From: Actinomyces gerencseriae DSM 6844
GTDB taxonomy: Bacteria; Actinomycetota; Actinomycetes; Actinomycetales; Actinomycetaceae
NCBI RefSeq assembly: GCF_000429265.1
Contig: NZ_AUBN01000003.1
Coordinates: forward strand, 124,001-188,000
DNA length: 64,000 bases
Direction of reading: 5' to 3'
Part shown: in pieces, positions 9,301 through 18,253 of the stretch
How positions within the stretch are numbered: position 1 is the stretch's first letter
Layout: each line of letters opens with the position of its first letter
Program-made: the position numbers and the translations under genes
Notes under the pieces: model-generated
The model's database searches: none
Seen by the model: the letters and a program-made list of their open reading frames with translations, nothing else
What the model was told of the DNA's origin: nothing

Positions 9301-10398
9301 TCAGGGGAGGGCGAGGCGGTCGGCCCCGCCTCGGGCGCGTCGGGCCGAGGCGAGGAGGTCGTCGCGCCGCCGGCGCAGCGCGGAGATGTCCTCGGGCGCG
9401 TTCAGGACCGTGAAGCGCAGATGCTTCGTCTCGGACGCCTGGGCCGGCAGGTGGTGGAGGTCGCCGCGCTGCTCGTGGTAGCCGCGGCCGTGGACCGAGG
9501 AGTTGGCCGGTTCGAGCCCGACGACGTAGTCGCCCGACGCCATCGACTTCCACTCCATGAGGTAGGGGAGCTCGCGGGCGGAGAACTCGACGACCAGGGC
9601 CAGGCCGAGCTCGTCGTTGACGACCGCCGCGAAGGTCGAGCCGTCGTCGGCCGCTGCGGGGGTGTGGATGTAGACCGACTCCTCGATGCCGGGGCGCGGC
9701 TCCTCGACGCTCGACCACGGGGTCGTGTCCGCCGCCGTGGTCTCGTTGCGGGGCTCGGCCTCGAGGCTCGGGATGACGATCTCCGCGCCGGGCGCGAGCA
9801 GCGGCCAGCCGACGTTGCAGTGGTACATGAGCATCATGGGCTCGTCGCGGAAGCCCTCGTTGATGATCTCATCGGTGACCTCCAGCGCGGCCTCGCCCGA
9901 TCGGGTCCGCAGGCGACGGCGCAGGAGCAGGTTCTCGCCGAAGAGCTCGGCCTCGCGAACCTCTCCGCTGACCGACAGGACGTAGTCCTCGCCCTCCCAG
10001 GCCGCGTCGTAGCCCACGTGCTCGGCGGGGCTGGTGCGGATCCTGCCGTGCATGGGGTACTCGCGCCCCTCGGCGTCGGCCCACGGGGCGCCGATGTTCT
10101 CGAAGCCGCAGGTGAAGAACAGGCCGCCCATGATGGAGCGCTGCGCCTCCAGGCCATGGGTGTCGAAGGGGTTGCGGCCTCCCAGACCGGGCTTGGAGGT
10201 GAAGGAGAGGATCGTGCCGCTGTACTCCAGCTCGGCGACATCGAGTGCCTTGTCCGCCATCGCGGCCAGGCGCAGGGGGCCGTTCTTCATCTCGATGACG
10301 CGCATGCCGGCCGCTCGGCCGTCCTCGTGCCGGACGGAGCGGACGTAGGCGAGCTGCTGCATCGAGCCGACTCTGGCGAGGGTCTCGGAGCGGTTCAT
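9301..10398 (-). CDS. Aldose 1-epimerase-like protein, DUF4432 family
   Basis: A 365-residue cytoplasmic protein of the galactose-mutarotase superfamily, DUF4432 branch. Visible family features are MADKALDVAELEYSG early on, GGLFFTCGFENIG and HGRIRTSPAEH in the middle, and MYHCNVGWPLL and GLEPANSSVHGRG towards the C-terminus; the His and Glu residues in these segments line the sugar site in mutarotases. The ATG at 10398 has GGAGG upstream. It is co-oriented with a GH13 enzyme upstream, which suggests handling of sugar anomers released from oligosaccharides. The substrate is unknown. A weak dyad (CTCCG...CGGAG, 9277-9295) follows the stop. Confidence 0.85.
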   Translation of the reverse strand: MNRSETLARVGSMQQLAYVRSVRHEDGRAAGMRVIEMKNGPLRLAAMADKALDVAELEYSGTILSFTSKPGLGGRNPFDTHGLEAQRSIMGGLFFTCGFENIGAPWADAEGREYPMHGRIRTSPAEHVGYDAAWEGEDYVLSVSGEVREAELFGENLLLRRRLRTRSGEAALEVTDEIINEGFRDEPMMLMYHCNVGWPLLAPGAEIVIPSLEAEPRNETTAADTTPWSSVEEPRPGIEESVYIHTPAAADDGSTFAAVVNDELGLALVVEFSARELPYLMEWKSMASGDYVVGLEPANSSVHGRGYHEQRGDLHHLPAQASETKHLRFTVLNAPEDISALRRRRDDLLASARRARGGADRLALP

Positions 10399-10645
10399 CG
10401 GCGGGCCTCCTCGGGCTCGGTGTCTCCCGCCGGGGACGGCGGTCCGAGGCGGCTCGTGGAGGCCCCTTCGTCCATCGGCGCGGTCGAGAACCCGGCGCCC
10501 CCCGCTCAGGGTAGCGCACCCCGGGGCGCGGACGGGGCGGGCCCGTGCGCGTCTCGGGATGGCTCGGCGGCCCAGTCGCGTGCCCTGAAGGGGGTGGCGG
10601 GCGGGCCCGTGCGCCTCGGGACGGCCCGGGAGGGGCCGGAGCGGC
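10399..10645. other. Intergenic region with terminator hairpin and a direct repeat
   Basis: No gene is supported here. A 6-bp GC hairpin at 10622-10638 (CGGCCC, loop GGGAG, GGGCCG) lies just after the GH13 stop and is a likely terminator. A sequence of about 25 bp around GGCGGGCCCGTGCGC is repeated in direct orientation near 10536 and 10600 with small changes; its meaning is unknown. Confidence 0.45.
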
Positions 10646-12079
10646 TCAGGACAGGACGGCCCAGCCGAGCGGGGGCAGGACGACGCCGTCGCGCTCGGGC
10701 CGCGGGGGCGGGGCGTCGTGCGCCGAGGCCAGGACGAGGTGATGGTCCGCGGTGGGCAGCCAGACCTCGGTCTCCTCCAGGCTGAGGACGAGCACCGCCT
10801 CGGCGGGCTCGCGCTCACCGGTGCGCTCGCGCATGCGCAGCGACAGGACGGTGTTGTCCAGATGGAGCGCATCGACCTCGGCGTCATGCAGCCACGGCAG
10901 GCGGCGGCGCAGGCCGATGAGCTCCTGGTGCAGGGCGCGCACCGGCCCGCCGGCGCGCGCCTGCGGCGAGGCGGGCAGCTCGGGGCGGATGGCGTCGTCG
11001 CCGCCGAGGCGCTCCTCCTTGACGGCCCGCAGGCCGTCCTCGTCTCCGTAGTAGACGGCCGGTGTGCCCGGCAGGGCCATGAGCAGGGCCAGCGCGTGGG
11101 GCGCTCGGCGCGGGTCGGGGAGCTGGGAGGCGATCCTGGTGGTGTCGTGGTTGCCGATGAAGGTCCACGGAACGAAGGTCCTGAGCAGCTCGGCGTTGCG
11201 TCCCAGGGTCCAGTCCAGTTCGTAGAAGTTCGCCTCGGCCAGGGAGTGCCAGATCGCCTGCCACAACTCGTACTGGGTGACGGCGTCCATGCCCGAGGCG
11301 GACACGATGGCGGCGTAGTCCCCGTGGATGACCTCGCCCACGATGTAGACCTCCGGATGGGCGCGGCGCACCCGGGGCAGAACCCGCGTCCAGAAGGTCG
11401 GATCGATGGCGTAGGCCGCGTCCAGCCGCCAGCCGTCCACGCCCCGTGAGCACCAGTGGGTCATGACGTCGGTGACGAGCTCAACCACCGCCTCGCAGGA
11501 GTGGTCGAGCTCGGGCAGCCAGTCCTGGCCCTCGAAGCGCTCGTAGTCCGGTGCGGTGCCCGGTCTCCACGCGTCCTCGCCGCCCGGCCATGTCAGGCGG
11601 AACATGCCGGCCTGCCGGGAGCGGGGGCCGACCCGGGGCAGGGCGGCGAAGTCCGGGTGGTCGATGCCGACGTGGTTGAAGACGCCGTCGAGCATGACGC
11701 GCACGCCCCGGGTGTGAGCGGCGTCGATGAGGGCGAGCAGGTCCTCGTTCGTGCCCAGGCGGGGATCGACCCGCATGTGGTCGACCGTGTCGTAGCCGTG
11801 CGACATCGACTGGAACACGGGGCCGAGCATGAGCACGTTGCAGCCGAGCTCGACGAGGTGGTCGAGCCAGGGGATGAGGCGGCGGAGGCGGTGCTCGGCC
11901 GCCATGGCCCCCGCGGGCGAGGCCGGGTCGTCCGGGTTCCCGGGCGGGCGGAGCGCCGGGGCTCCCATGGCCCCCAGGGGGAAGACGTGCCAGGCGATGG
12001 CGTGGCGGACCCAGTCCGGCTCGCCCGGACCGGCTGGGTGGAGGGCGGAGGGGTCGGGCGCGGCGGCATCGGCGTGCAT
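10646..12079 (-). CDS. GH13 alpha-amylase family glycosidase
   Basis: Glycoside hydrolase family 13 enzyme of 477 residues, without signal peptide. The (beta/alpha)8 barrel shows all conserved regions: DGVFNHVG (region I), DGWRLDAAY with the nucleophile Asp, VGEVIHGD with the acid/base Glu, and FIGNHDTTR with the third catalytic Asp. The short C-terminal beta domain ends at the stop. It resembles intracellular neopullulanase/maltogenic or sucrose-active members; substrate is not resolved, but alpha-glucan oligosaccharides are likely. It is transcribed toward the DUF4432 gene and divergently from the SDR. Confidence 0.9.
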   Translation of the reverse strand: MHADAAAPDPSALHPAGPGEPDWVRHAIAWHVFPLGAMGAPALRPPGNPDDPASPAGAMAAEHRLRRLIPWLDHLVELGCNVLMLGPVFQSMSHGYDTVDHMRVDPRLGTNEDLLALIDAAHTRGVRVMLDGVFNHVGIDHPDFAALPRVGPRSRQAGMFRLTWPGGEDAWRPGTAPDYERFEGQDWLPELDHSCEAVVELVTDVMTHWCSRGVDGWRLDAAYAIDPTFWTRVLPRVRRAHPEVYIVGEVIHGDYAAIVSASGMDAVTQYELWQAIWHSLAEANFYELDWTLGRNAELLRTFVPWTFIGNHDTTRIASQLPDPRRAPHALALLMALPGTPAVYYGDEDGLRAVKEERLGGDDAIRPELPASPQARAGGPVRALHQELIGLRRRLPWLHDAEVDALHLDNTVLSLRMRERTGEREPAEAVLVLSLEETEVWLPTADHHLVLASAHDAPPPRPERDGVVLPPLGWAVLS

Positions 12080-12358
12080 GCCCCCAATCTATCGCGCCGA
12101 CGGCCCGATCATCGGGGTCCGCCGAGCGCTCGTCGGTCGGCATCGTGCGCCGGCCCCGGGGGCGGGCCCGGCGGGGTGCGCCGTGCCGCGGCCGACGACG
12201 GGCGCGGCCGCGCGGGTCCGGAGAGGGACTCGCCGACCGGACTCGCACCGGGTGCCCGGACGGTGCGGCCGTGCGGCCTCCCGGGCGGGCGTGCGGATCC
12301 GAGCGGCGATCCGAGCGTTCGACGGGGGCGTGGCGGGGGCATGGGGGAGGATGGCGTC

Positions 12359-13159
12359 ATGAGTCAGCCTGCGAATCAGTCCATGAGTCAGCCGCGGAGC
12401 CGTTCCCGCGCGTCCTCCGGTCCGCGTCGGGCCCTGGTCACCGGGGCCTCCACCGGCATCGGCGAGGCCACCGTCCGCCTGCTTCGATCCCACAGGTGGG
12501 ACGTGATCGCCACCGCGCGCCGCGTCGAGCGCCTCCGGGCCCTGGCGGCCGACACCGGCTGCGCCTGGATCGCCGCGGATCTTCAGCGAGCCGACGACGT
12601 CGAGGCTCTCGCCGCCGAGGCGCTCGGGGCCGGAGGCGTGGACGCGGTGGTCAACAACGCCGGGGGCGCGCTCGGCGCCGATCCCGTCGCCGATGGGAGC
12701 CCGCAGGAGTGGCTGACCATGTACGAGCGCAACGTCCTGGCGGCGCTGCGCGTCACCCAGGCGCTCCTGCCCGGCATGCGCGAGCGCGGCGGCGACGTCG
12801 TCTTCCTGACGTCCACCGCGGCCCACGACACCTACCCGGGAGGCGCCGGCTACGTGGCGGCCAAGCACGGCGAGCGGATCATCGCCAACACCCTGCGTCT
12901 CGAGCTCGTCGGGGAGCCGGTGCGCATCATCGAGATCGCGCCGGGCATGGTCGCCACCAGCGAGTTCTCCCTCAACCGCTTCCACGGGGACCGGTCGCGG
13001 GCCGATGCCGTCTACGCCGGGGTCGAGGCCCCGCTGAGCGCCGAGGACGTCGCCGAGTGCATCGTCTGGGCCCTGGAGCGCCCCGTCCACGTCAACATCG
13101 ACTCCATGGTCGTGCGGCCGCGCGCCCAGGCCTCCAACACGATCGTCGCGCGCGACTGA
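12359..13159 (+). CDS. Short-chain dehydrogenase/reductase
   Basis: A 266-residue classical SDR. The cofactor motif TGASTGIG is at residues 28-35 and NNAGG follows. The active site shows Ser in LTSTAAHD and Tyr-x-x-x-Lys as YVAAKH, and the loop EIAPGMVATSEF matches the YdfG/serine 3-dehydrogenase-like group, which reduces or oxidises small hydroxy acids with NADP. The ATG at 12359 is preceded by GGGGGAGG; an in-frame ATG 18 bp upstream overlaps that site and is less likely. The N-terminal 20 residues are Ser/Gln/Pro-rich and not part of the fold. Physiological substrate unknown. Confidence 0.88.
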   Translation: MSQPANQSMSQPRSRSRASSGPRRALVTGASTGIGEATVRLLRSHRWDVIATARRVERLRALAADTGCAWIAADLQRADDVEALAAEALGAGGVDAVVNNAGGALGADPVADGSPQEWLTMYERNVLAALRVTQALLPGMRERGGDVVFLTSTAAHDTYPGGAGYVAAKHGERIIANTLRLELVGEPVRIIEIAPGMVATSEFSLNRFHGDRSRADAVYAGVEAPLSAEDVAECIVWALERPVHVNIDSMVVRPRAQASNTIVARD

Positions 13160-13493
13160 GGCGAGGGGCGGCCGGCCCGCACCCGCAGGGCGGTGGTGGG
13201 TGGAGTCGCGCCTGCCCGGTGCCACCGGCGGGCGGCCCGCCCGGGGCGCTCCGAGCTCTCCGGCGGGAGGGGCGGTCCTCCGAGCCGCTCAAGGCCGTTC
13301 TAAGGCCGGAGAGGGCCGGCCGGAGCCGGCCGCGCCTCTCGTGCCCCCTCACGGGGTCCTGCAACGACCCCCCGAATTGTGATGCGCATCTCATTGTGTG
13401 ACTCCGGGCTCGTGCGGTGTACTTATGTGCACAAGCACTTATGTGCACAAGTCGTCGATGCTCGCCCGGTCCCGCTCGATCCCAGGGGAAGTC
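13160..13493. other. treC upstream region
   Basis: No gene is supported. The left part is extremely GC-rich with several overlapping dyads and probably ends SDR transcription. The right part carries the treC promoter: TTGTGT at 13394-13399 and TGTACT at 13418-13423 (18-bp spacer) would be plausible -35/-10 boxes, with the tandem operator overlapping the -10. Confidence 0.4.
13421..13451 (+). promoter_or_regulatory. Tandem GntR-type operator, probable TreR sites
   Basis: The 15-mer ACTTATGTGCACAAG occurs twice, at 13421-13435 and 13437-13451, exactly identical with a one-base spacer (16-bp period). Each copy is an imperfect dyad (CTTATGT/GCACAAG). The pair overlaps the presumed -10 and transcription start of treC. 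The GntR-family regulator encoded downstream at 17455 is the obvious candidate ligand. Confidence 0.7.
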
Positions 13494-15170
13494 ATGTCCT
13501 TCGAAGACGCCGTCGTCTACCAGATCTACCCGCGCTCCTTCCGCGACTCCACGGGCGATGGCGTCGGCGACCTGCGCGGGATCGTCGAGAGGGTCCCCTA
13601 CATCGCCTCCCTCGGCGTCGACTACGTCTGGCTCAACCCCTTCTTCCCCTCACCGGGATGCGACAACGGCTACGACGTGTCCGACTACTGCGCCGTCGAT
13701 CCCGCCATGGGCTCCCTGGAGGACTTCGACGATCTCGTCGCCGCTCTGGGCGCCCACGGCATCGGGGTCATGCTCGACATGGTGCTCAACCACACCTCGA
13801 CCGAGCACGAGTGGTTCCAGCGGGCCCTGGCCGGCGAGCAGCGCTATCGCGACTACTTCTACATCCGCCCCGTCAGGGAGAGGGGAAGCCGGCCCACCGA
13901 GCTGCCCACGAACTGGGTCTCCAAGTTCGGCGGGCCCGCCTGGGCCCCATTCGGTCCCGTCGACGAGGACGGGCGGCCGCTCTCGGGCGAGTACTACCTC
14001 CACCTCTACGATCCCGGCCAGGCCGATCTCGACTGGCACAACCCCGAGGTGCGCGCCCGCGCCGCCGAGGTCGTCAACTTCTGGCGCGCCCGGGGCGTGC
14101 ACGCCTTCCGCTTCGACGTCGTCAACCTCATCGGCAAGCCCGAGCCGTTCGTCGATGCGCCGGCGGGCACCGACGACCGGGCCGTCTACACCGACGGCCC
14201 CCTGGTCCACACCTACCTGCGCGAGCTCAATGAGGCCAGCTTCGGCCAGGACCCCGACTCGGTGACGGTGGGGGAGATGTCCTCGACCAGCATCGGCGCG
14301 TGCGTGGAGTACACGCGGCCCGAGAACCGTGAGCTGTCCATGGTGTTCAACTTCCACCACCTCAAGGTCGATTACGCGTCGGGGCGCAAGTGGACGCTCA
14401 TGGATCCCGACATCCCCGCCCTGAAGAGGCTCCTCAACGACTGGGCCCTCGGTCTCCAGGACGGCGGCGGTTGGAACGCCCTGTTCTGGAACAACCACGA
14501 CCAGCCCCGCGCCATCGACCGGTTCGGCGACGCCGACCGCTTCCGCTACGAGTCCGCCACCATGCTGGCCACCGCCATCCACCTCATGCGCGGCACCCCC
14601 TACGTGTACATGGGGGAGGAGATCGGCATGAGCGACCCCGGATACACGACCATCGAGGACTACGTCGATATCGAGGCGCGCAACGCCTTCGCCGAGCTCG
14701 TCGCCGCCGGGCACGAGGCGGACGAGGCCTTCCGGATCGTCCACTCCAAGGCGCGCGACAACGCCCGCACCCCCATGCAGTGGGACGCGAGCGCCAGCGC
14801 CGGGTTCACCGATGGCGTCCCCTGGCTGCGGCCCACCAACCAGGACGAGGTCAATGTCGCCCACGAGGAGGCGTCGGGCCGCATCCTCCCCTATTACAGG
14901 AGACTCATCGCCCTGCGCAAGAGCGTGCCGGTGATATCCGGGGGAGCCTACGAGCCCTACGCGCTCGACGACCCGGACATCATGGCCTACGTCCGCCACG
15001 ACGAGGAGCACCGCCTGCTGGTCGTCTGCAGCTTCCGCGGGCACGAGACCGGGATCGACCTGCCCACGGACTTCCTGGGCGGGGAGGTGCTCATCTCCAA
15101 CTACCCGCTCCGATCGCTGCGGGAGCGGATGAGCCTGCGCCCGTACGAGGCCCTCGCCCTGCTCGTGTGA
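13494..15170 (+). CDS. treC: GH13 alpha-glucosidase, probable trehalose-6-phosphate hydrolase (TreC)
   Basis: A 558-residue GH13 enzyme of the oligo-1,6-glucosidase/TreC group. The start is typical (VVYQIYPRSFRDSTGDGVGDL). Conserved regions are DMVLNHTS, FRFDVVN with the nucleophile Asp, TVGEMSS with the acid/base Glu, and FWNNHDQPR. KARDNARTPMQWD later in the protein is characteristic of the group. ATG 13494 follows CAGGGGAAG; the longer frame to 13398 would include the operators and is rejected. The next gene is a PTS permease and a TreR-like repressor follows, so cleavage of trehalose 6-phosphate to glucose and glucose 6-phosphate is the best inference. Isomaltose or maltose hydrolysis is the alternative. 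Confidence 0.85.
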   Translation: MSFEDAVVYQIYPRSFRDSTGDGVGDLRGIVERVPYIASLGVDYVWLNPFFPSPGCDNGYDVSDYCAVDPAMGSLEDFDDLVAALGAHGIGVMLDMVLNHTSTEHEWFQRALAGEQRYRDYFYIRPVRERGSRPTELPTNWVSKFGGPAWAPFGPVDEDGRPLSGEYYLHLYDPGQADLDWHNPEVRARAAEVVNFWRARGVHAFRFDVVNLIGKPEPFVDAPAGTDDRAVYTDGPLVHTYLRELNEASFGQDPDSVTVGEMSSTSIGACVEYTRPENRELSMVFNFHHLKVDYASGRKWTLMDPDIPALKRLLNDWALGLQDGGGWNALFWNNHDQPRAIDRFGDADRFRYESATMLATAIHLMRGTPYVYMGEEIGMSDPGYTTIEDYVDIEARNAFAELVAAGHEADEAFRIVHSKARDNARTPMQWDASASAGFTDGVPWLRPTNQDEVNVAHEEASGRILPYYRRLIALRKSVPVISGGAYEPYALDDPDIMAYVRHDEEHRLLVVCSFRGHETGIDLPTDFLGGEVLISNYPLRSLRERMSLRPYEALALLV

Positions 15171-15328
15171 CCCGGGTGGTCCGCTCCCGCGCGCCGCCCC
15201 CGTACCCGTCCGCTGCTCAGTCGTCCTCCAGTCCTGATCCCGATCCCTGCCCACCACGGAGTACCGCTCCCCGCCCGGCGGCACCTCCCCGACCCGCTGA
15301 CAGCACAACGCTCCGAAAGGAACACGTC

Positions 15329-17419
15329 ATGTCCCTACCAGCCAAGCCAGCGATCGAACGCGAGGTCCCGATCGCCTCCCCGGTGACGGGGAGGGTCATC
15401 GACCTCGCCGACGTTCCCGATCCGGTCTTCTCCTCCAAGGCCGTCGGCGATGGGCTCGGCGTCGAGCCAGACGACGGGACCATCGTCTCCCCGGTGGACG
15501 CCACCGTCACCATGGTGGCCGGAACCGGGCACGCCATCGGGTTCAAGGCGGACTCCGGCCTCGAGGTCCTCGTCCACCTGGGCGTGGACACTGTCGAGCT
15601 GGAGGGAGAGCCCTTCGATCTGGGCGTGAGCGTCGGCGACGCCGTCAGGGCGGGCGATGCGCTGGGCACCATGGACCTGGAGGCCATCCGCGCCGCCGGC
15701 AAGGCCACCACCGCCATCGTGGTCCTCACCAACACCATGACCCACCTCGAGTCGCTCTCCGTCACCCTCGGCGAGGCCGAGGCGGGCACCACCATCGCCA
15801 CCGCCGTGCTCAAGAGCGGCGAGTCCGCCGCCGCTGACGATGACGCCGCCGGTTCGGGAGCCGTCTCCGGGACGGGCGGCGCCGATGGCCTCACCGGCTT
15901 CGACGCCACGGCCGCCGGCATCATCAGGAGCATCGGCGGTCCCGACAACGTCCGCTCGGTGCTCCACTGCATCACCCGGGTGCGCTTCTACCTCAAGGAC
16001 CAGTCGCTCGCCGACGACGCGGCGGTGGCCGATACCGAGGGCGTCATCGACGTCGCCAAGGCCGGCGGCCAGTACCAGGTGGTCATCGGCCCGGCGGTGG
16101 AGGACGTCTACGACGCGGTCGTGAAGCAGCTGCCCGGCACGGCTCGGGGAGACGCGGACGGCGGCGAGGTCGAGGAGGTCGAGAGGCCCACCACTCTGAT
16201 CGGATGGCTCAAGCTCGGCTTCAGCTCGATGATCGGGGTCATCACCGGCTCGATGATCCCGGTCATCGGCCTGCTCGCGGCCTCGGGCGTGCTCAAGGGG
16301 ATCCTGTCCCTGCTCACCCAGTTCGACATCGTGGGGGCGGGGACGTCCACCTACAAGATCATCGATGCGATGTCCTCCTCGGTGTTCTACTTCCTGCCCA
16401 TCATCATCGGATTCACCGCGGCGCGGCGCCTGGGCTCGGATCCCATCGTCGTGGCCATCATCGGCGGGGTCCTGTGCTATCCCAGCCTGATCGACCTCTC
16501 GAACTCGGACGCGTCCGACTACAGGATCGTCGCCAGACTCGGGCAGACGGTGTTCAACGCCGACTTCTTCGGCATTCCGGTCTCCCTACCGGAGAGGACC
16601 GCCTACACCAGCTCGATCTTCCCGATCATCGTGGCGGCTTGGCTGGCGGCCAGGATCGAACCGGTCCTCAAGAGGCGGATCCCCGTGGTCGTCCGCTCGA
16701 TCTTCATGCCGCTGCTCGAGGTCTTCATCGTCTCCGCCCTCATCCTGCTGGTCTTCGGCCCCGTCATCATGTTCATCTCCGGCGGCATCGCCGGCGCCAT
16801 CAAGCTCGTCCTCGGACTGAACTTCTCGCTGGCCGGGTTCGACCTGAACTTCTCGCTGGCCGGGTTGTTCATCGGCGGCTTCTACCAGTGCCTGGTCATC
16901 TTCGGCCTGCACTGGGCGGTCATCCCGCTCATCTCCGCCGATCTGGCCCAGACCGGGAGCTCGCCCCTGAACGCCATCGTCTCGGCGACCATGATCGCTC
17001 AGGGCGGCGGCGCCCTGGCGGTGTGGCTCAAGACGCGCAACGCCCGCATTCGCACGCTCGCCGGGCCCGCGACCATCTCCGCCTTCTGCGGTATCACCGA
17101 GCCCGCCATGTACGGTCTCAACCTCAAGTACGGCCGAATCTTCATCACCGCGTCGATCGGCGGTGCCGTGGGCGGTCTGCTCACCGGCCTGTTCAATGTC
17201 ACCATGTACGGCTTCACCGGGGCCTTCGTCGGCTTCCCCTCCTTCGTCAACCCCGAAGGCATCGACTCGGGCTTCACGGGCTACTGGATCGCCTCCATCG
17301 CCGCTCTTGCCGTCTCCTTCACGTGCACCTACTTCTTCGGCTTCTCCGATGCCGACGTCGATAAGGTCCGCGAGGTCAAGAAGGTCCGGCTGGGACGTCG
17401 GGAGCCCGCAGGCGCATGA
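15329..17419 (+). CDS. PTS system EIIA-EIIB-EIIC fusion, probably trehalose-specific
   Basis: One 696-residue polypeptide carries all three sugar-specific PTS domains in the order A-B-C. The EIIA domain (about 1-165, glucose type) has the two active-site histidines H68 in GTGHAIG and H83 in VHLGVDTV. A Ser/Gly/Ala linker leads to EIIB (about 190-285) with the phosphorylated Cys at residue 214 in LHCITRVRF. EIIC follows from about 295 with multiple helices and GITEPAMYGLNLKYG. The ATG at 15329 has GAAAGGA upstream. It imports and phosphorylates a disaccharide; its position between treC and treR indicates trehalose. The A-B-C order differs from the usual B-C(-A). Confidence 0.88.
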   Translation: MSLPAKPAIEREVPIASPVTGRVIDLADVPDPVFSSKAVGDGLGVEPDDGTIVSPVDATVTMVAGTGHAIGFKADSGLEVLVHLGVDTVELEGEPFDLGVSVGDAVRAGDALGTMDLEAIRAAGKATTAIVVLTNTMTHLESLSVTLGEAEAGTTIATAVLKSGESAAADDDAAGSGAVSGTGGADGLTGFDATAAGIIRSIGGPDNVRSVLHCITRVRFYLKDQSLADDAAVADTEGVIDVAKAGGQYQVVIGPAVEDVYDAVVKQLPGTARGDADGGEVEEVERPTTLIGWLKLGFSSMIGVITGSMIPVIGLLAASGVLKGILSLLTQFDIVGAGTSTYKIIDAMSSSVFYFLPIIIGFTAARRLGSDPIVVAIIGGVLCYPSLIDLSNSDASDYRIVARLGQTVFNADFFGIPVSLPERTAYTSSIFPIIVAAWLAARIEPVLKRRIPVVVRSIFMPLLEVFIVSALILLVFGPVIMFISGGIAGAIKLVLGLNFSLAGFDLNFSLAGLFIGGFYQCLVIFGLHWAVIPLISADLAQTGSSPLNAIVSATMIAQGGGALAVWLKTRNARIRTLAGPATISAFCGITEPAMYGLNLKYGRIFITASIGGAVGGLLTGLFNVTMYGFTGAFVGFPSFVNPEGIDSGFTGYWIASIAALAVSFTCTYFFGFSDADVDKVREVKKVRLGRREPAGA

Positions 17420-17454
17420 TCTCCGGGAGGGAGCCGGTTGCGAGTCGGGTACTG

Positions 17455-18180
17455 TCAGCGCTGCGCCGGCAGGCGCTGGGCGATGGAGATGAAGCTGAAG
17501 GTCCTGGCCGCATGACGGGAGCGGGTGTACTCGAAGGGCACGCCCGAGGAGTCGAAGGAGAAGGACTCCACGACGCCCACGCAGTTCTGCCCGCCCAGGT
17601 CGAGGTAGTGCAGGTCCTCCTCGTCGGCCGGCTCGATGGTGGCCAGACGGGAGGAGGAGACGATGCTCACCCCGAGCTCATTCTCCAGGTAGGCGTAGAT
17701 GGAGGACTCGGCCGCCTCCCTCGGTACCCGCGGGACGACCTCGGCGAGGAACATGTTGTGGTCCACGATGGCGGGGCGCCCGTCCAGGAATCGCAGGCGC
17801 TTCAGCGCGATCGCGCTCGCGCCCTCGGGCAGGCCGGATCGCTGGGCCAGATCCGCGTCGACGGTCACCGTGCTGGAGTCCAGCAGCCTGGTGCGCACCT
17901 CGATGCCCAGTCGTCGGCCGGCCTCGGCCAGCGACTCGATGCCGGCGAGCAGGAAGTGGGAGGTCCGGTGCCGGCGGAAGATGATCTGGATCCCCTTGCC
18001 CTGCATCGCCTGGACGTACCCCTGGCTCGCCAGGTACTGGAGCGCCTTGCGCACCGTGTTGCGCGAGATCCCGAACTCGTCGGCCAGGGAGTTCTCCGAG
18101 GGGAGGAAGGATAGGAAGGGGTAGTCCCCCCGTTCGATGCTCGTGCGCAGCGTGGAGTAGATCTCCTCGTACTTCGCCAT
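17455..18180 (-). CDS. treR: GntR family regulator, TreR-like
   Basis: A 241-residue transcription factor with an N-terminal winged helix (PSENSLADEFGISRNTVRKA, residues 27-46) and a C-terminal UTRA ligand-binding domain. It converges with the PTS gene, 35 bp apart. TreR proteins repress trehalose genes and release DNA on binding trehalose 6-phosphate; that role fits the neighbours and the twin operator before treC. It has no close copy of the operator in front of its own start, so autoregulation is not evident. Confidence 0.85.
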   Translation of the reverse strand: MAKYEEIYSTLRTSIERGDYPFLSFLPSENSLADEFGISRNTVRKALQYLASQGYVQAMQGKGIQIIFRRHRTSHFLLAGIESLAEAGRRLGIEVRTRLLDSSTVTVDADLAQRSGLPEGASAIALKRLRFLDGRPAIVDHNMFLAEVVPRVPREAAESSIYAYLENELGVSIVSSSRLATIEPADEEDLHYLDLGGQNCVGVVESFSFDSSGVPFEYTRSRHAARTFSFISIAQRLPAQR

Positions 18181-18253
18181 GCGACTCGCCCCCTCACGTC
18201 TGAGATCCTCACCGGGCAGTCGTCGGATGACCGGCGGACCGTGGGCCCATACC

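Noticed and set aside
13421..13451. The two 15-bp repeats as a CRISPR fragment
   Set aside because: Only two copies with a one-base spacer; position over a promoter fits an operator.
13398..13493. Upstream in-frame start for treC
   Set aside because: It would translate through the operator repeats and promoter; ATG 13494 has a proper ribosome binding site and the conserved N-terminus.
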